Shown: positions 44,628 through 53,975 of the stretch, piece after piece
Position numbering within the stretch: the first letter of the stretch is position 1
Layout of the letters: each line of letters opens with the position of its first letter
NCBI RefSeq assembly: GCF_914484835.1
Contig: NZ_CAJZAR010000043.1
Location: forward strand, 124,001 to 188,000
From: Paraburkholderia tropica
GTDB taxonomy: Bacteria; Pseudomonadota; Gammaproteobacteria; Burkholderiales; Burkholderiaceae
DNA length: 64,000 nucleotides
Reading direction: 5' to 3'
Made by a program: the position numbers and the translations under genes
Notes under the pieces: generated by a model
Told to the model about the DNA's origin: nothing
Seen by the model: only the letters and a program-made list of their open reading frames with translations
Database searches by the model: none

Positions 44628-46913
44628 ATGACGACACGTCGCGTCCTGCCTCCTGGTGCTGTTCCCATAGCCAGCAACCTTGCGTCGAGTCAGCTTGCCG
44701 ACGGCGACGGCGGTGCGCATGCAGTCATCGAGCACTACCGGCGAATCCTCAACAATGCTGTCGACACTGCGATCGTGACGTTCGATGCGAGTGGCGTTGT
44801 GACAGGATGGAGCGAAGGGGCCCAGCGCATGCTCGGCTGGACAGAGGAGGAAATGCTCGGGCGTTCCCTGGCCTGTATTTTTCCGGCGGACGTTGGCGGT
44901 CATCTGGTCCTTCAGCGGGAGGTCGAGGAAGCAGTGCGCCAGGGCACCGGTAGATCCGAGGGCTGGCGAGTGCGGAAAAATGGCGATCGATTCTGGGCCA
45001 TCGGCGAAGTGAGGGCACTATGGAACGGCCAGCCTCAGGCTGGTTTCGTCAAGGTACTCCGCGACAGGACGCAGGTCCGCGAGACGGAGATGGCATTGCG
45101 GGAGCGTACGAGAGCCCTGGAGACACTGAATCGCGCGGGTACCGCATTGGGACAGGAAAATGAACTGGGAAAGGTAGTCCAGATAGTGACGGATGCGGGC
45201 GTCGAGCTTACCGGCGCGGAGGTTGGGGCTTTTTTCTACAACGTCGAGAATGCCGACGGTGAAAGCAACATGCTCTTCACGATATCGGGCGTGCCGCGGG
45301 ACGCGTTTTCACGTTTTCCGATGCCACGTAATACAGCCGTGTTCGAGGCTACGTTCTCGGGTTCGGGCATCGTTCGCTCGGACGATATTACCTGCGATCA
45401 TCGGTATGGACACAATGCGCCCTACGCAGGAATGCCCGCAGGCCATCTTCCAGTGCGCAGCTATCTGGCGGTGCCGGTCGTCTCACGATCGGGAAAGGTG
45501 CTGGGAGGACTGTTCTTCGGGCATTCGCAGCCGGCTATGTTCCGCGAGGATTCTGAGCGCAACTTGACCGGACTCGCGGGCGAAGCCGCCGTCGCGATCG
45601 ACAATGTCCGGCTGTTCGAAGCAACACAGGTCGAAATCGAGGAGCGTCGGCGTGCCGAAGCGGCACTCCAGGAGTTGAATTGCCGCCTGGAGGAACAGGT
45701 CAGAGTCAGATCGGAGGAACTTGTCAGGAATGCTGAAGCATTGCGACAAGCCCAGAAGATGGAGGCGTTAGGCCAGCTGACCGGCGGCATCGCTCATGAC
45801 TTCAACAATCTCCTGCAGGTCATCGTCACCAACCTGGAAATACTTTCACGAGGCCTGCCAGATGGTAGGCTTCGACGCGCTGTGGACTATGCCATGTCAG
45901 GGGCACGACGCGCCGGCTCGCTTACCCAGCGGCTACTGGCGTTTGCGCGTCGACAGCCTTTAGATCCCAAACCGTTAGACCTGGCGCTGGTCGTGCGGGA
46001 GGCGTCAGACCTGCTCCGGCGCGTGCTGGGCGAGACCGTAACGCTCGAGACGCGGGTTTCCCCCGATGTCTGGACTATCGAGGCTGACCCGAATGAGCTG
46101 GAAAACGCACTGCTGAATCTCGCGGTCAATGCTCGCGACGCGATGCCAACGGGCGGCGTACTGAAGATTGAGACATTCAATTGCAACGTCGATGTTCTCT
46201 CGGGTTCGCCGAAGCATCCAGGACTGCGGCCGGGGCAATATGTGGTGATCTGCGTCATCGACAACGGCGTCGGGATGGATCAGAGAACCGTCGGCAGGGC
46301 GGTCGAGCCGTTCTTTACGACCAAGCCCGCTGGCAAGGGAACTGGGCTGGGACTCAGTCAGGTCTATGGCTTTGTGAAGCAGTCCCATGGCTATCTCAAG
46401 CTGGAATCAGCGCTGGGGAAAGGGACAACGGTTTTTATGTATCTGCCTCGTTACGAAGCCGGCACGCAGCCTGTTGATGACGGCGCGATCGAAGAGTTGC
46501 CGTGGGGGCGAGGAGAAACCATACTGGTTGTCGAGGACGATGGCGAAGTGCGGGCCAGCGTGATCGCGGCACTTCACGACGTGGGATATCGCCTCCTCGA
46601 GGCCTCGAATGGAGAAGCGGCGATATCGATACTTGAGCGGGAAAGCGTTGATCTCGTCATGGCCGACATGATCCTCCCGGGCGGAATAACAGGCAGGGAG
46701 GTCATCGAGGCGGGGTGCGATATCCAGGCGCGGGTCAAAGGGATTTTGATTACGGGTTACGCGGTTCCCTCCATGCCTCCTGCCGGTCTACGTGAAACGG
46801 TCACGGTCGTGGTAAAGCCATTCACGCTGCTTGATCTGACGACCGCCGTACGCAGCACGCTCGATGGCCGGCAGAAATCCGGGGACGGGGACGAAGGCAA
46901 CGCGGGAGCTTGA
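44628..46913 (+). CDS. Hybrid sensor histidine kinase (PAS-GAF-HisKA-HATPase-REC)
   Basis: The 761-aa protein starts with a PAS domain at about 33-150 (VIEHYRRILNNAVDTAIVTF, WRVRKNGDRFWAIGEVRALW) and a GAF domain at about 165-330. A coiled coil leads to HisKA with His390 in LTGGIAHDFNNLLQV. The ATPase has the N box (ELENALLNLAVNARDAMP), the G1 box DNGVGM and the G2 box GTGLGLSQVYGF. The C-terminal receiver has ILVVEDDGEV and Asp in LVMADMILPGG. No membrane segment is seen, so it senses a cytoplasmic signal. PAS/GAF kinases of this type often sense redox, oxygen or light; no cofactor residue was identified. Confidence 0.92.
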   Translation: MTTRRVLPPGAVPIASNLASSQLADGDGGAHAVIEHYRRILNNAVDTAIVTFDASGVVTGWSEGAQRMLGWTEEEMLGRSLACIFPADVGGHLVLQREVEEAVRQGTGRSEGWRVRKNGDRFWAIGEVRALWNGQPQAGFVKVLRDRTQVRETEMALRERTRALETLNRAGTALGQENELGKVVQIVTDAGVELTGAEVGAFFYNVENADGESNMLFTISGVPRDAFSRFPMPRNTAVFEATFSGSGIVRSDDITCDHRYGHNAPYAGMPAGHLPVRSYLAVPVVSRSGKVLGGLFFGHSQPAMFREDSERNLTGLAGEAAVAIDNVRLFEATQVEIEERRRAEAALQELNCRLEEQVRVRSEELVRNAEALRQAQKMEALGQLTGGIAHDFNNLLQVIVTNLEILSRGLPDGRLRRAVDYAMSGARRAGSLTQRLLAFARRQPLDPKPLDLALVVREASDLLRRVLGETVTLETRVSPDVWTIEADPNELENALLNLAVNARDAMPTGGVLKIETFNCNVDVLSGSPKHPGLRPGQYVVICVIDNGVGMDQRTVGRAVEPFFTTKPAGKGTGLGLSQVYGFVKQSHGYLKLESALGKGTTVFMYLPRYEAGTQPVDDGAIEELPWGRGETILVVEDDGEVRASVIAALHDVGYRLLEASNGEAAISILERESVDLVMADMILPGGITGREVIEAGCDIQARVKGILITGYAVPSMPPAGLRETVTVVVKPFTLLDLTTAVRSTLDGRQKSGDGDEGNAGA

Positions 46914-46933
46914 CGCTCGCATGTCCGATGCGT

Positions 46934-47134
46934 TCACGGTTCGGGATCTTCGTCGTCGCCGTGGTTTTCGGGCGCCGTTTCCTCGTCGGATCGGTCGAGT
47001 TCCATAAGATGAATCATGCTCTCAGCGTCAACCACAACCTCTTCGCCGGCACCGATTGTGGTTTCATTGCCGGCGTGGCGGTCGGCAATTACGCGTATTG
47101 AATTGTCGCCGTCGTTGTATATGCTCACTCGCAT
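46934..47134 (-). CDS. Small acidic hypothetical protein
   Basis: The protein is 66 aa from ATG 47134 with GGGAGAAG upstream; a longer frame to 47305 has no support. It begins MRVSIYNDGDNSIRVIADRH, continues AGEEVVVDAESMIHLMEL and ends in an acidic tail (GDDEDPEP). The first part could be a small beta structure of the kind seen in short phage or plasmid proteins. No family is recognised. It converges on the end of the histidine kinase gene, 20 bp away. Confidence 0.6.
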   Translation of the reverse strand: MRVSIYNDGDNSIRVIADRHAGNETTIGAGEEVVVDAESMIHLMELDRSDEETAPENHGDDEDPEP

Positions 47135-47437
47135 AATGATCTTCTCCCTTGAGCAGAGATCGTCGGGTGGCGCATCGCCGCTCTGGCCGATGTCGCGAAC
47201 GATGCGACGGCGCTTCAGCCGTTGAGCCCGATATATATGTTGGGCAACAAGAATTATATAAGCTGCGCTGTCTTGCGATTGTGCTGCTCGCGCAGATTTA
47301 GCCACGATCCAATTCGTAGCTTCTGTATGTGGATATGGCGGTTCTGGTACTGCCGCCAGTGAGTTTTACCGGGACCTCGCAAAGGACGTACGCGCAAGAC
47401 GAGCCTTGACGCCTGGTCGTCGGCGGAGGCAATCATC

Positions 47438-47722
47438 ATGAGATATGAGTACAACGGATGGATTATTGACGCGACACCGGACGTCTGCGTCGGAAAATTC
47501 TTCGCCCATGCACGGCTGACGAGCATCTCGTGCGATGCGGGGGAAGAGCCTGAGATGCACATCGAGCGCGATATCGCGTGGTTCGATACTGAAGAGCAGG
47601 CTGTGCGATGTGCTCGACAATGGGCTATTGCGTGGATCGACGCGCGGCAAAGTCACGGCGAATGCCTACAAACAACGATGCCCGTAACAAGGCACACGCG
47701 GAGCGTCCGCCACCGCGGGTAA
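47438..47722 (+). CDS. Small conserved hypothetical protein
   Basis: The protein is 94 aa from ATG 47438, with GGAGG eight bases upstream. MRYEYNGWIIDATPDVCVGK, then a strand region and WFDTEEQAVRCARQWAIAWI, resemble small Burkholderia proteins that have an N-terminal beta sheet and end with TEEEA plus a helix. The function is unknown. The last 20 residues are basic and may run past the real domain; IS21 remnant DNA starts about 140 bp downstream. Confidence 0.6.
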   Translation: MRYEYNGWIIDATPDVCVGKFFAHARLTSISCDAGEEPEMHIERDIAWFDTEEQAVRCARQWAIAWIDARQSHGECLQTTMPVTRHTRSVRHRG

Positions 47723-47864
47723 CGTCGGTTCGCTGGTCGTCTCGGAGTGCCGCCGTGCATGCGGCGCCGTTGTTTCGGCGCGTCTTCCCCGATAAACGAG
47801 CCCGATATGCTACGCACAGTTCTAGCTGCCGCTCCGGCCATGTTGCATTGGGCAGAATAGAAAG

Positions 47865-47926
47865 ACCAGTCGAGCGGCGATGGCCGAGATACTCAGCCCC
47901 TGCCGGTGCAATTCCAGAATCGTCAT
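47865..47926 (-). pseudogene. IS21-family istA remnant (first 20 codons)
   Basis: From ATG 47926 the minus strand reads MTILELHRQGLSISAIAARL, the usual start of IstA transposases with the first HTH helix. The match ends abruptly near 47865 and the frame becomes unrelated. Only the first end of the element is left. Confidence 0.5.
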
Positions 47927-47940
47927 AACCTCTCCCAGTT

Positions 47941-47992
47941 CGATCACCGACACCCCCTCGCCGGATCCGTAGCGGGATATGGTCGGTGATCG
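47941..47992. repeat. Inverted repeat CGATCACCGAC...GTCGGTGATCG at an IS21 end
   Basis: Perfect 11-bp arms at 47941-47951 and 47982-47992 lie directly upstream of the istA remnant. They are likely transposase-binding repeats of the element end. Confidence 0.5.
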
Positions 47993-48083
47993 GGAGGGCG
48001 ACGCCGCTTACGCGGCGCCGCCAGACAAAAACTGTGGAAAATTAGTTCGACGAAAATGAGGAGTATCTATCCGACGCTGACAC

Positions 48084-48458
48084 ATGGTCGCCTTCGATGA
48101 GCGTGGCGTGACGTTCCGCTGGAAGGACTACCGCGCGAAGGGATGCACCCGCTACAAGACCATGACGCTGGAGGCCAGCGAATTCATGCGCCGTTTCCTG
48201 CTACATGTGCTGCCAGGTGGATCCCACCAGATCCGTCACTACGGACCGCTTGCGAACCCGATGCGCTGCGCCAGGCTCGCGAGGATACGCGATCTGCTGC
48301 ACGTCGTACCCGAAATCCGCCTGCCAACGGACAACGCCATCATCGAAGTCCGGCCCGTCTTCACGTGCAGGCACGGCGGCGCGCCGATGATCGTCATCGA
48401 TATCCTTGCGCGCAGCGCCCCGATCCGCGCACCGCCGATGCGCCGGGATCAGACATGA
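48084..48458 (+). pseudogene. IS91-family transposase remnant (C-terminal part)
   Basis: The frame of 124 codons matches the end of IS91/IS801 Y2 transposases: VAFDERGVTFRWKDYRAKGC, then FMRRFLLHVLPGGSHQIRHYG. The catalytic Tyr pair and the N-terminal zinc-binding part should lie upstream, but the DNA there belongs to an IS21 end. This rolling-circle transposase is therefore a fragment, probably cut by the IS21 insertion. Confidence 0.72.
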
Positions 48459-49021
48459 ACTACACGGACCCTCGATATCCGAACCGACGGTCGGCTTTGC
48501 GGCAACGCAGCCCACGAGAGCACGTTTGCGTGGGTCGCTTCGCAAAAAGCGCTTCGCCCACCCACTTCAGCATCGTGAATGCACGACTGCACCGCTTCGC
48601 TTGCGCGTTAGCGACCGTCCGGCACCCCGCCAGAGCGTGCCGCATCCTGCGCCACAGAGCATAGCGGCCTATCAATCGCCATAGTCACGAAGCCTCCAAC
48701 TGCTCTGGGGCACCCCGCGGTTTCCTCCATCGGGTTTATTCGCCGCCTGCCGACACGCGCGGATGCATGCACATTCCTGCGGCCGATGGCAGACAGCGAA
48801 TAAACCTTAACGATTCACGTCCCACTGTTGAGCGCGACGATCGTCGAGGGCCCTCGTGTCACGCATTCCTGCCTATGCCGTGGCCGCACCAACCATCGAC
48901 ATCCCAGAACCACGGCCGCGACCTGCCCTGCGAAGCCAGGTTATGCGCGGATAGGCGAATGTATGGCGGCACGCCGCGTAGCCAACGAGTTGTCGCGGAA
49001 CAGGCGCCTGAAGTCCCGGCG
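48459..49021. other. IS91 flank, no supported gene
   Basis: About 560 bases without a supported gene. The first 200 bases contain short hairpin-like repeats (CGTTTGCGTGGGTCGCTTCG, CTTCGCCCACCC) of the sort found at IS91 ends. Confidence 0.45.
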
Positions 49022-49489
49022 TTACTGCGTCGGCTTGCCGGGCGGCGTCATCGAAAGCCCCTCGAGTGCTTTCCTCGCGCATGTGAATCCAGCGTTCGGA
49101 TAATGCTGAAAAACGCGGTCAAGTTCATTGAGCAATTCACGAATATTCGGAGCAGCCTTCCCGTCATCTCCGATCAGAACTGCTGCCCGCGCAAATGGGA
49201 GCGGCCCCGCCTTTACCAATGCACGAAGCGCGGCGGCGCCGCTTTCCGTGAACAGCCGCTCGCCATAGACCCGTATGACGGCGCGGACGATCTCGCCAGA
49301 AGCGGGAAGGAGTTGCGGCATGACCTTGAGCAGTCGGATATGTGATGAACCACTGGCGTCGAGAAATTGCCCGATGTTTTCGATGTCTTCATTCAGTCGC
49401 TGGACCGGGAGATCGATCGCGTAAAGAAAAAGCCGCACGCGTTCGTAGAGTGCAGCTTCCTGATGTGGTATGTCGACGGCCGGGCTCAT
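49022..49489 (-). CDS. Unknown conserved protein, intact paralogue of the 17.8 kb remnant
   Basis: The protein is 155 aa from ATG 49489 (AGGAGACACGAA upstream). It is all-helical by appearance: ALYERVRLFLYAIDLPVQRL, ENIGQFLDASGSSHIRLLKV, IVRAVIRVYGERLFTESGAA and ELDRVFQHYPNAGFTCARKA. It has no membrane segment or known motif. The truncated copy at 17801-18205 shows that at least two versions have been on this replicon. The function is not known. Confidence 0.7.
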   Translation of the reverse strand: MSPAVDIPHQEAALYERVRLFLYAIDLPVQRLNEDIENIGQFLDASGSSHIRLLKVMPQLLPASGEIVRAVIRVYGERLFTESGAAALRALVKAGPLPFARAAVLIGDDGKAAPNIRELLNELDRVFQHYPNAGFTCARKALEGLSMTPPGKPTQ

Positions 49490-50004
49490 TTCGTGTCTCC
49501 TCGGAACTTTCCTTGATTGGGCGACGGGCGAGGCAGCGCAAATTTCCTGAAACCGGACGCGTGATCTTCTTGTTGGGCGAAATAGTATGCATGACTAATC
49601 GTATGTAAACGCTTCGCCGGAAATCCGGGCGGGAGTTGCGACGCGATGCGAGCCAGAAGAGTAACGCATGGCCGCGCTCCTACGTCAGACTTTTTTCTGT
49701 CCGAAACCGGTTGTTTTGGGACAGCGCGACGCTGTCGGCGCCTCAGGCCAACGAAGGCTCGCCGGGTCATTGCGAAGCCGTGACAAAGGTCCGTCTCCTG
49801 TTCTGTGCGGCTGCCCACGCAGCGCCAGATCAGCCGCTGCCACCTAGCGAGTCGCACGATTCAGCAATGATTCGCAGACGCATTCAGAGACCGTTGCAAT
49901 TCTCCTTGAGCCGCGATATCACACAGGCCTACCGGTTGAACGTGAACAGCTCACCCGCGTGGCGTCCAGCAGCGACCGGAAAAAACAATTCCTGAGAGAC
50001 ACCG
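49490..50004. other. Intergenic region, no supported gene
   Basis: 515 bases between divergent genes. Open frames here (for example 49636-49995 plus) look random. Promoters for 49489 (minus) and 50005 (plus) should lie inside. Confidence 0.5.
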
Positions 50005-50214
50005 ATGAAAGACACCCGGGCCCTTTGCCTGTCCTGCGCACGCCTCTTTTTCGATCCGTGTTTCGACGTTACACATCTTGTTGACGACGGGATCAGCGAG
50101 AGCCGGCCGGAAACCCGACGATTCGCATGCCCCCTCTGCGCCGCTCGTTGGGAGGTTCACTGGCCAGACCTGCTGGCAGGCGATATGACCTGGCGGCTGG
50201 TCGGACTACCATAG
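50005..50214 (+). CDS. Small zinc-ribbon-like protein
   Basis: The protein is 69 aa from ATG 50005. Two CxxC pairs, CLSC near residue 8 and CPLC near residue 42, suggest one bound zinc, with ARWEVHWPDLLAGDMTWRLV after the second pair. Proteins of this size with a zinc ribbon often act as regulators or adaptors, but there is no further evidence here. The ribosome site is weak (GAGAG). Confidence 0.5.
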   Translation: MKDTRALCLSCARLFFDPCFDVTHLVDDGISESRPETRRFACPLCAARWEVHWPDLLAGDMTWRLVGLP

Positions 50215-50408
50215 ACAGGCCCCGGCCCCTGCCTGTCGTCTTCCGAGGGGAAGTGCTGATGTGCGGAATACGCGTTATACGTACGCTCAACCGGGGCATC
50301 CCTTCTGGTATGTTTTGCTTTCACTCTTTTGCGCTGCGCGCCCGTGACATTTTTTCGCAAAGGTCTAACGAATTGCAGCCGGTATCGTCTGGCTCGCAGG
50401 ATCACTTC

Positions 50409-50696
50409 ATGATCGTTAGCTTTCCGAACGAAATCGGGCCGCGCGTGGTGAACAGAACGCTGTGATTTCGCGTCGTGGTCGATGGTCGCGATGTCACGCG
50501 TGAGATCTCGTTCGAGGCGCTCGAAGATAATTTCGGTGTCAATCCGCGGCGTCGACAGTCGGTGATTGAAACATTTACCGCGCATCGCACAGAGATAGAG
50601 CGGGTCGTGACGCGCAGCATACCCCATCGTCTCAGTGGCGCCCGTTGCCAGCTCTTCTCGCGGGATCTCGTCGGCGCTAGTACGCGTCGTACGTGA
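50409..50696 (+). pseudogene. DUF1488 gene with an in-frame stop codon
   Basis: From ATG 50409 the frame reads MIVSFPNEIGPRVVNRTL, then TGA at 50463-50465, then FRVVVDGRDVTREISFEALE, DNFGVNPRRRQSVIETFTAH and SIPHRLSGARCQLFSRDLV. The intact copy at 43007 has Ser where the TGA stands (VNRRVLSFYVLVD), so one base change (TCA to TGA) explains the break. Reinitiation after the stop could still give a 73-aa product from 50475, so partial function cannot be excluded. Confidence 0.85.
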
Positions 50697-51128
50697 GACG
50701 TGCTGAACAGGACAGCAGTGGAGACCGCTTCGGAGGATCCTGCACCACGGCTGATGCGGCTATCAAAAATTCGGTCGAATATATTTATCTTCAAACCCAA
50801 TCATGTTACATCGATTAACATGGGAGTCCTGATTGTCACGCTGAAAATGACCGGCTTGAATACGTTATTTATCTGGCTGCTCATTGTGATTCCAGTTAGC
50901 TAATATTTCGCCAAATGTTTTTGGAGTTTTGGCGAAAGTCGGTCATTTACGCCCCCGCGGATGCGATATCAGGCGATTGGGGTGGCGGTCTGCTCCGCCT
51001 TTCTGCTGAGTCTGCAACCGCGGCGCATCCAGCCGAAATGAATATCCCGCCTGAAGGGCCGATGGACCGCCGCGTATCCGCTGCCGACGACGGTCACCCC
51101 ATTTTTATCCATCTACGGGAGTTTCGTC
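50697..51128. other. Intergenic region before the phasin gene, no supported gene
   Basis: 432 bases. The stretch 50760-50960 is clearly AT-richer than its surroundings. An open frame at 50700-50903 has no ribosome site and is not supported. Confidence 0.5.
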
Positions 51129-51683
51129 ATGTTGATGCAAGAATCCGCAACTGCCTTCGGAAAAGCCTGTCTGGATGATTTTTTTGGACTCACCCAGAAA
51201 ATGGCTGATAGTGTGGAGCAGCTTTCTGAATTGAACCTGAGAGCCGCCCGAACCGCAGTGGCCGATTCGCTCGAGAGCGCGCAAAAGGCCGTGTCGAGTA
51301 GGGAAGTGCAGGAATGGAGTGCTCTTCAGGACAGTCTTGCACCACTGGCGATGGGAAAGATGAGCGCTTACGGGAGCGAAGTGATCGAAATTGCGCTGGC
51401 CGCGCGGCTCGAATGGGTGCGGTTCGCGATCGCAAGGAGCGTAGCGTACGGTCGTGGCCTGCAAGGGCTGGTGAAAAGCCCGGCATGGCCGATGCCGGCC
51501 GGCGCAGAAGCCGCCGCGGCCGCATTGGACACCGCGATCACCGCCGCGAATTCACTCGTCCAGAAGGTCCAGCAGACCGACGAACAGGTGGTCGAAGTCA
51601 TGCGCGGAAATTTTCCCCTGGCAGCTGATGCAGCGGCACGGCGGCCGGCGCGGGCAGGCACCCCGGGCACACGCGCCCGGTAA
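51129..51683 (+). CDS. Phasin-family protein
   Basis: The protein is 184 aa from ATG 51129 (GGAG eight bases upstream). It is helical and amphipathic: FGKACLDDFFGLTQKMADSV, EQLSELNLRAARTAVADSLE, VEIALAARLEW-like VIEIALAARLEWVRFAIARS, and a C-terminal Ala-rich part. The Phasin_2 pattern (ELNLRAARTAVADSLESAQK) is clear. Phasins coat polyhydroxyalkanoate granules and control their number and size. No PHA synthase is in the window. The C-terminal RRPARAGTPGTRAR tail is basic and may touch DNA. Confidence 0.82.
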   Translation: MLMQESATAFGKACLDDFFGLTQKMADSVEQLSELNLRAARTAVADSLESAQKAVSSREVQEWSALQDSLAPLAMGKMSAYGSEVIEIALAARLEWVRFAIARSVAYGRGLQGLVKSPAWPMPAGAEAAAAALDTAITAANSLVQKVQQTDEQVVEVMRGNFPLAADAAARRPARAGTPGTRAR

Positions 51684-51859
51684 CGGCAGCTTCGAGGTTT
51701 TCCCGTCGCCTGTTTGAGTCGCGAAATCATTCAATCCGCATAACCGGCTGACCCGCGTTCGTCCTGGCATTGAGGCGCCACGTTGGCAGGGGGCTGTCTG
51801 CTTATGCGTAATCGGGCGCCAGCTTTACACATTGCAATTTTTTTTCAATATGGTGTGTC

Positions 51860-52090
51860 ATGCTGAGTCCTCACGAACTGTCCACCCTGATGTTGGTGAA
51901 CGAAGCGCCGCAGCAGCTGGAGTCCGGCCGCCTGGATCTCGATGCGTTGCGCGAGCGCCGCCTCGTCGTCGTCGAGATGATGGAAGGCGGTCAGACGGCG
52001 CCGCGACTGACGCCGCAGGGTGATGAGATACTGAGCGCAATCGAGAAAATCCGGATCCGTCGGGATCGCACCCATGCCGCCCGGCATTGA
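51860..52090 (+). CDS. Small conserved protein, MLSPHE family, copy 2
   Basis: This 76-aa paralogue of the protein at 40648 begins MLSPHELSTLMLVNEAPQQL and carries APRLTPQGDEILSAIEKIRI near the end. The upstream DNA is T-rich and lacks the AAGGAGG of copy 1, so translation may be weak. The C-terminal extension (RIRRDRTHAARH) is basic. The function is unknown. It lies between a phasin gene and a small membrane protein gene. Confidence 0.68.
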   Translation: MLSPHELSTLMLVNEAPQQLESGRLDLDALRERRLVVVEMMEGGQTAPRLTPQGDEILSAIEKIRIRRDRTHAARH

Positions 52091-52138
52091 CGAAGAATTC
52101 GGGCACCATCCAGATTGGGTGCAAGAGTGGAGAAGAAC

Positions 52139-52276
52139 GTGGAGCAGTCCTGGATAGGTCTTGCAGGCGGGATCGTGGTGCTCGCTCTTGCTGCTGCCGG
52201 CGTCATCGCGCACTACCGCCGCGAGCGCCGGCGAGCGGATCTGTTACGCAATCTCGACCATCATGAGTGGTGGTAG
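52139..52276 (+). CDS. 45-aa single-pass membrane mini-protein
   Basis: GTG 52139, with GGAGAAG just upstream, opens a 45-residue frame: MEQSWIGLAGGIVVLALAAA, GVIAHYRRERR, then RADLLRNLDHHEWW and TAG 52274-52276. One membrane helix (residues about 6-23) is followed by a basic stretch, so the C-terminus should face the cytoplasm. It follows the MLSPHE gene by 48 bp and is probably co-transcribed. It is too short to identify by similarity. Confidence 0.45.
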   Translation: MEQSWIGLAGGIVVLALAAAGVIAHYRRERRRADLLRNLDHHEWW

Positions 52277-52406
52277 CAGTAAGTCGAGCCACGTGACGCC
52301 AGGTGCTTCCCGATGACCGACGGGCCACTCATCTTCACGCATCTCAATTCCCGGCTCCACCGGATGTCAATCCCGTGGATGGTGGGCAGGGAGCCTCCAC
52401 GGGAGA

Positions 52407-52793
52407 TCAAGCCAAACCGGCGAAGCTTTCGTCGATGGTACCCCCGGCAATATATTGACGGGTGGTCCGGGATTCGGCGTGCGCGACCGCATCGGCGAGT
52501 GTGCCTAGCACGATTTCCGACGCGTGCCGCGCGTAAGCCACCGCCTTCGTCGTCCCCGCAAGCGCATAGCCAGCCTGTAGTCGCCAGATGCCTGCCGGAG
52601 ACCGTTCGTCGAGCATCGCGAGAGCGACTGCGTGTTGCTCGCTGATCAACGTATGCGCGGATCTTGCGGTGAGATCGAACAGTCGTTCGGCTGCATCGAT
52701 CCACAAATATGCCCACTCGTGGGCAGTGTCCAACGGTACATCCTTTCGGTCCACGGATGCTTCGCGAACTTCAGTGCTTCGGTCTGCGCTCAT
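52407..52793 (-). CDS. Phasin-like protein
   Basis: The protein is 128 aa from the second of two tandem ATG codons (52793), which lies six bases from GAGGAG; ATG 52796 is close to it. Helical, amphipathic sequence (LDTAHEWAYLWIDAAERLFD, LTARSAHTLISEQHAVALAM, WRLQAGYALAGTTKAVAYAR) resembles short phasin-like proteins. It lies 700 bp from the phasin gene on the other strand. A role on polymer granules is inferred. Confidence 0.6.
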   Translation of the reverse strand: MSADRSTEVREASVDRKDVPLDTAHEWAYLWIDAAERLFDLTARSAHTLISEQHAVALAMLDERSPAGIWRLQAGYALAGTTKAVAYARHASEIVLGTLADAVAHAESRTTRQYIAGGTIDESFAGLA

Positions 52794-52796
52794 CAT

Positions 52797-53617
<821 letters not shown>

Positions 53618-53671
53618 CCCTGGCATTACAGTGAAATCAGATAACGCCAAAAAGGGCCTGCGCTATGAATC

Positions 53672-53893
53672 ATGTTTCTAGACAGCCGCCGAGGGACGAA
53701 GACGAGTGGCGCGTGTGGCACCCTCGCACCGCAGAATACCGACGAGCAGAGCTACGGCATCACCCCCGTCAACATCGACGATTTTCTGGAAGGGACGCCG
53801 GTACCGAAAGCGGTGAAGGAAACGATCTGGCGTTTCTACACGGCAACGCGGCACAGGCGCGCATTGCCGGTCAGCTTTCTGCAAGCTGAGTGA
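53672..53893 (+). CDS. Small hypothetical protein
   Basis: Of two overlapping frames, this one has the better protein character: NTDEQSYGITPVNIDDFLEG, TPVPKAVKETIWRFYTATRH, RRALPVSFLQAE. The start ATG 53672 gives 73 aa but has no clear ribosome site, and the first 20 residues may not be real. A frame shifted by one from 53665 is rejected. The context is a run of small stress genes. Confidence 0.45.
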   Translation: MFLDSRRGTKTSGACGTLAPQNTDEQSYGITPVNIDDFLEGTPVPKAVKETIWRFYTATRHRRALPVSFLQAE

Positions 53894-53975
53894 TTCGGCG
53901 GTTCGGTATTAGCCCATGCCCGGGCCCGCAGATTGCGCATTGGCGGCAACCCCACATCGTCGCAAGGAGACAATC

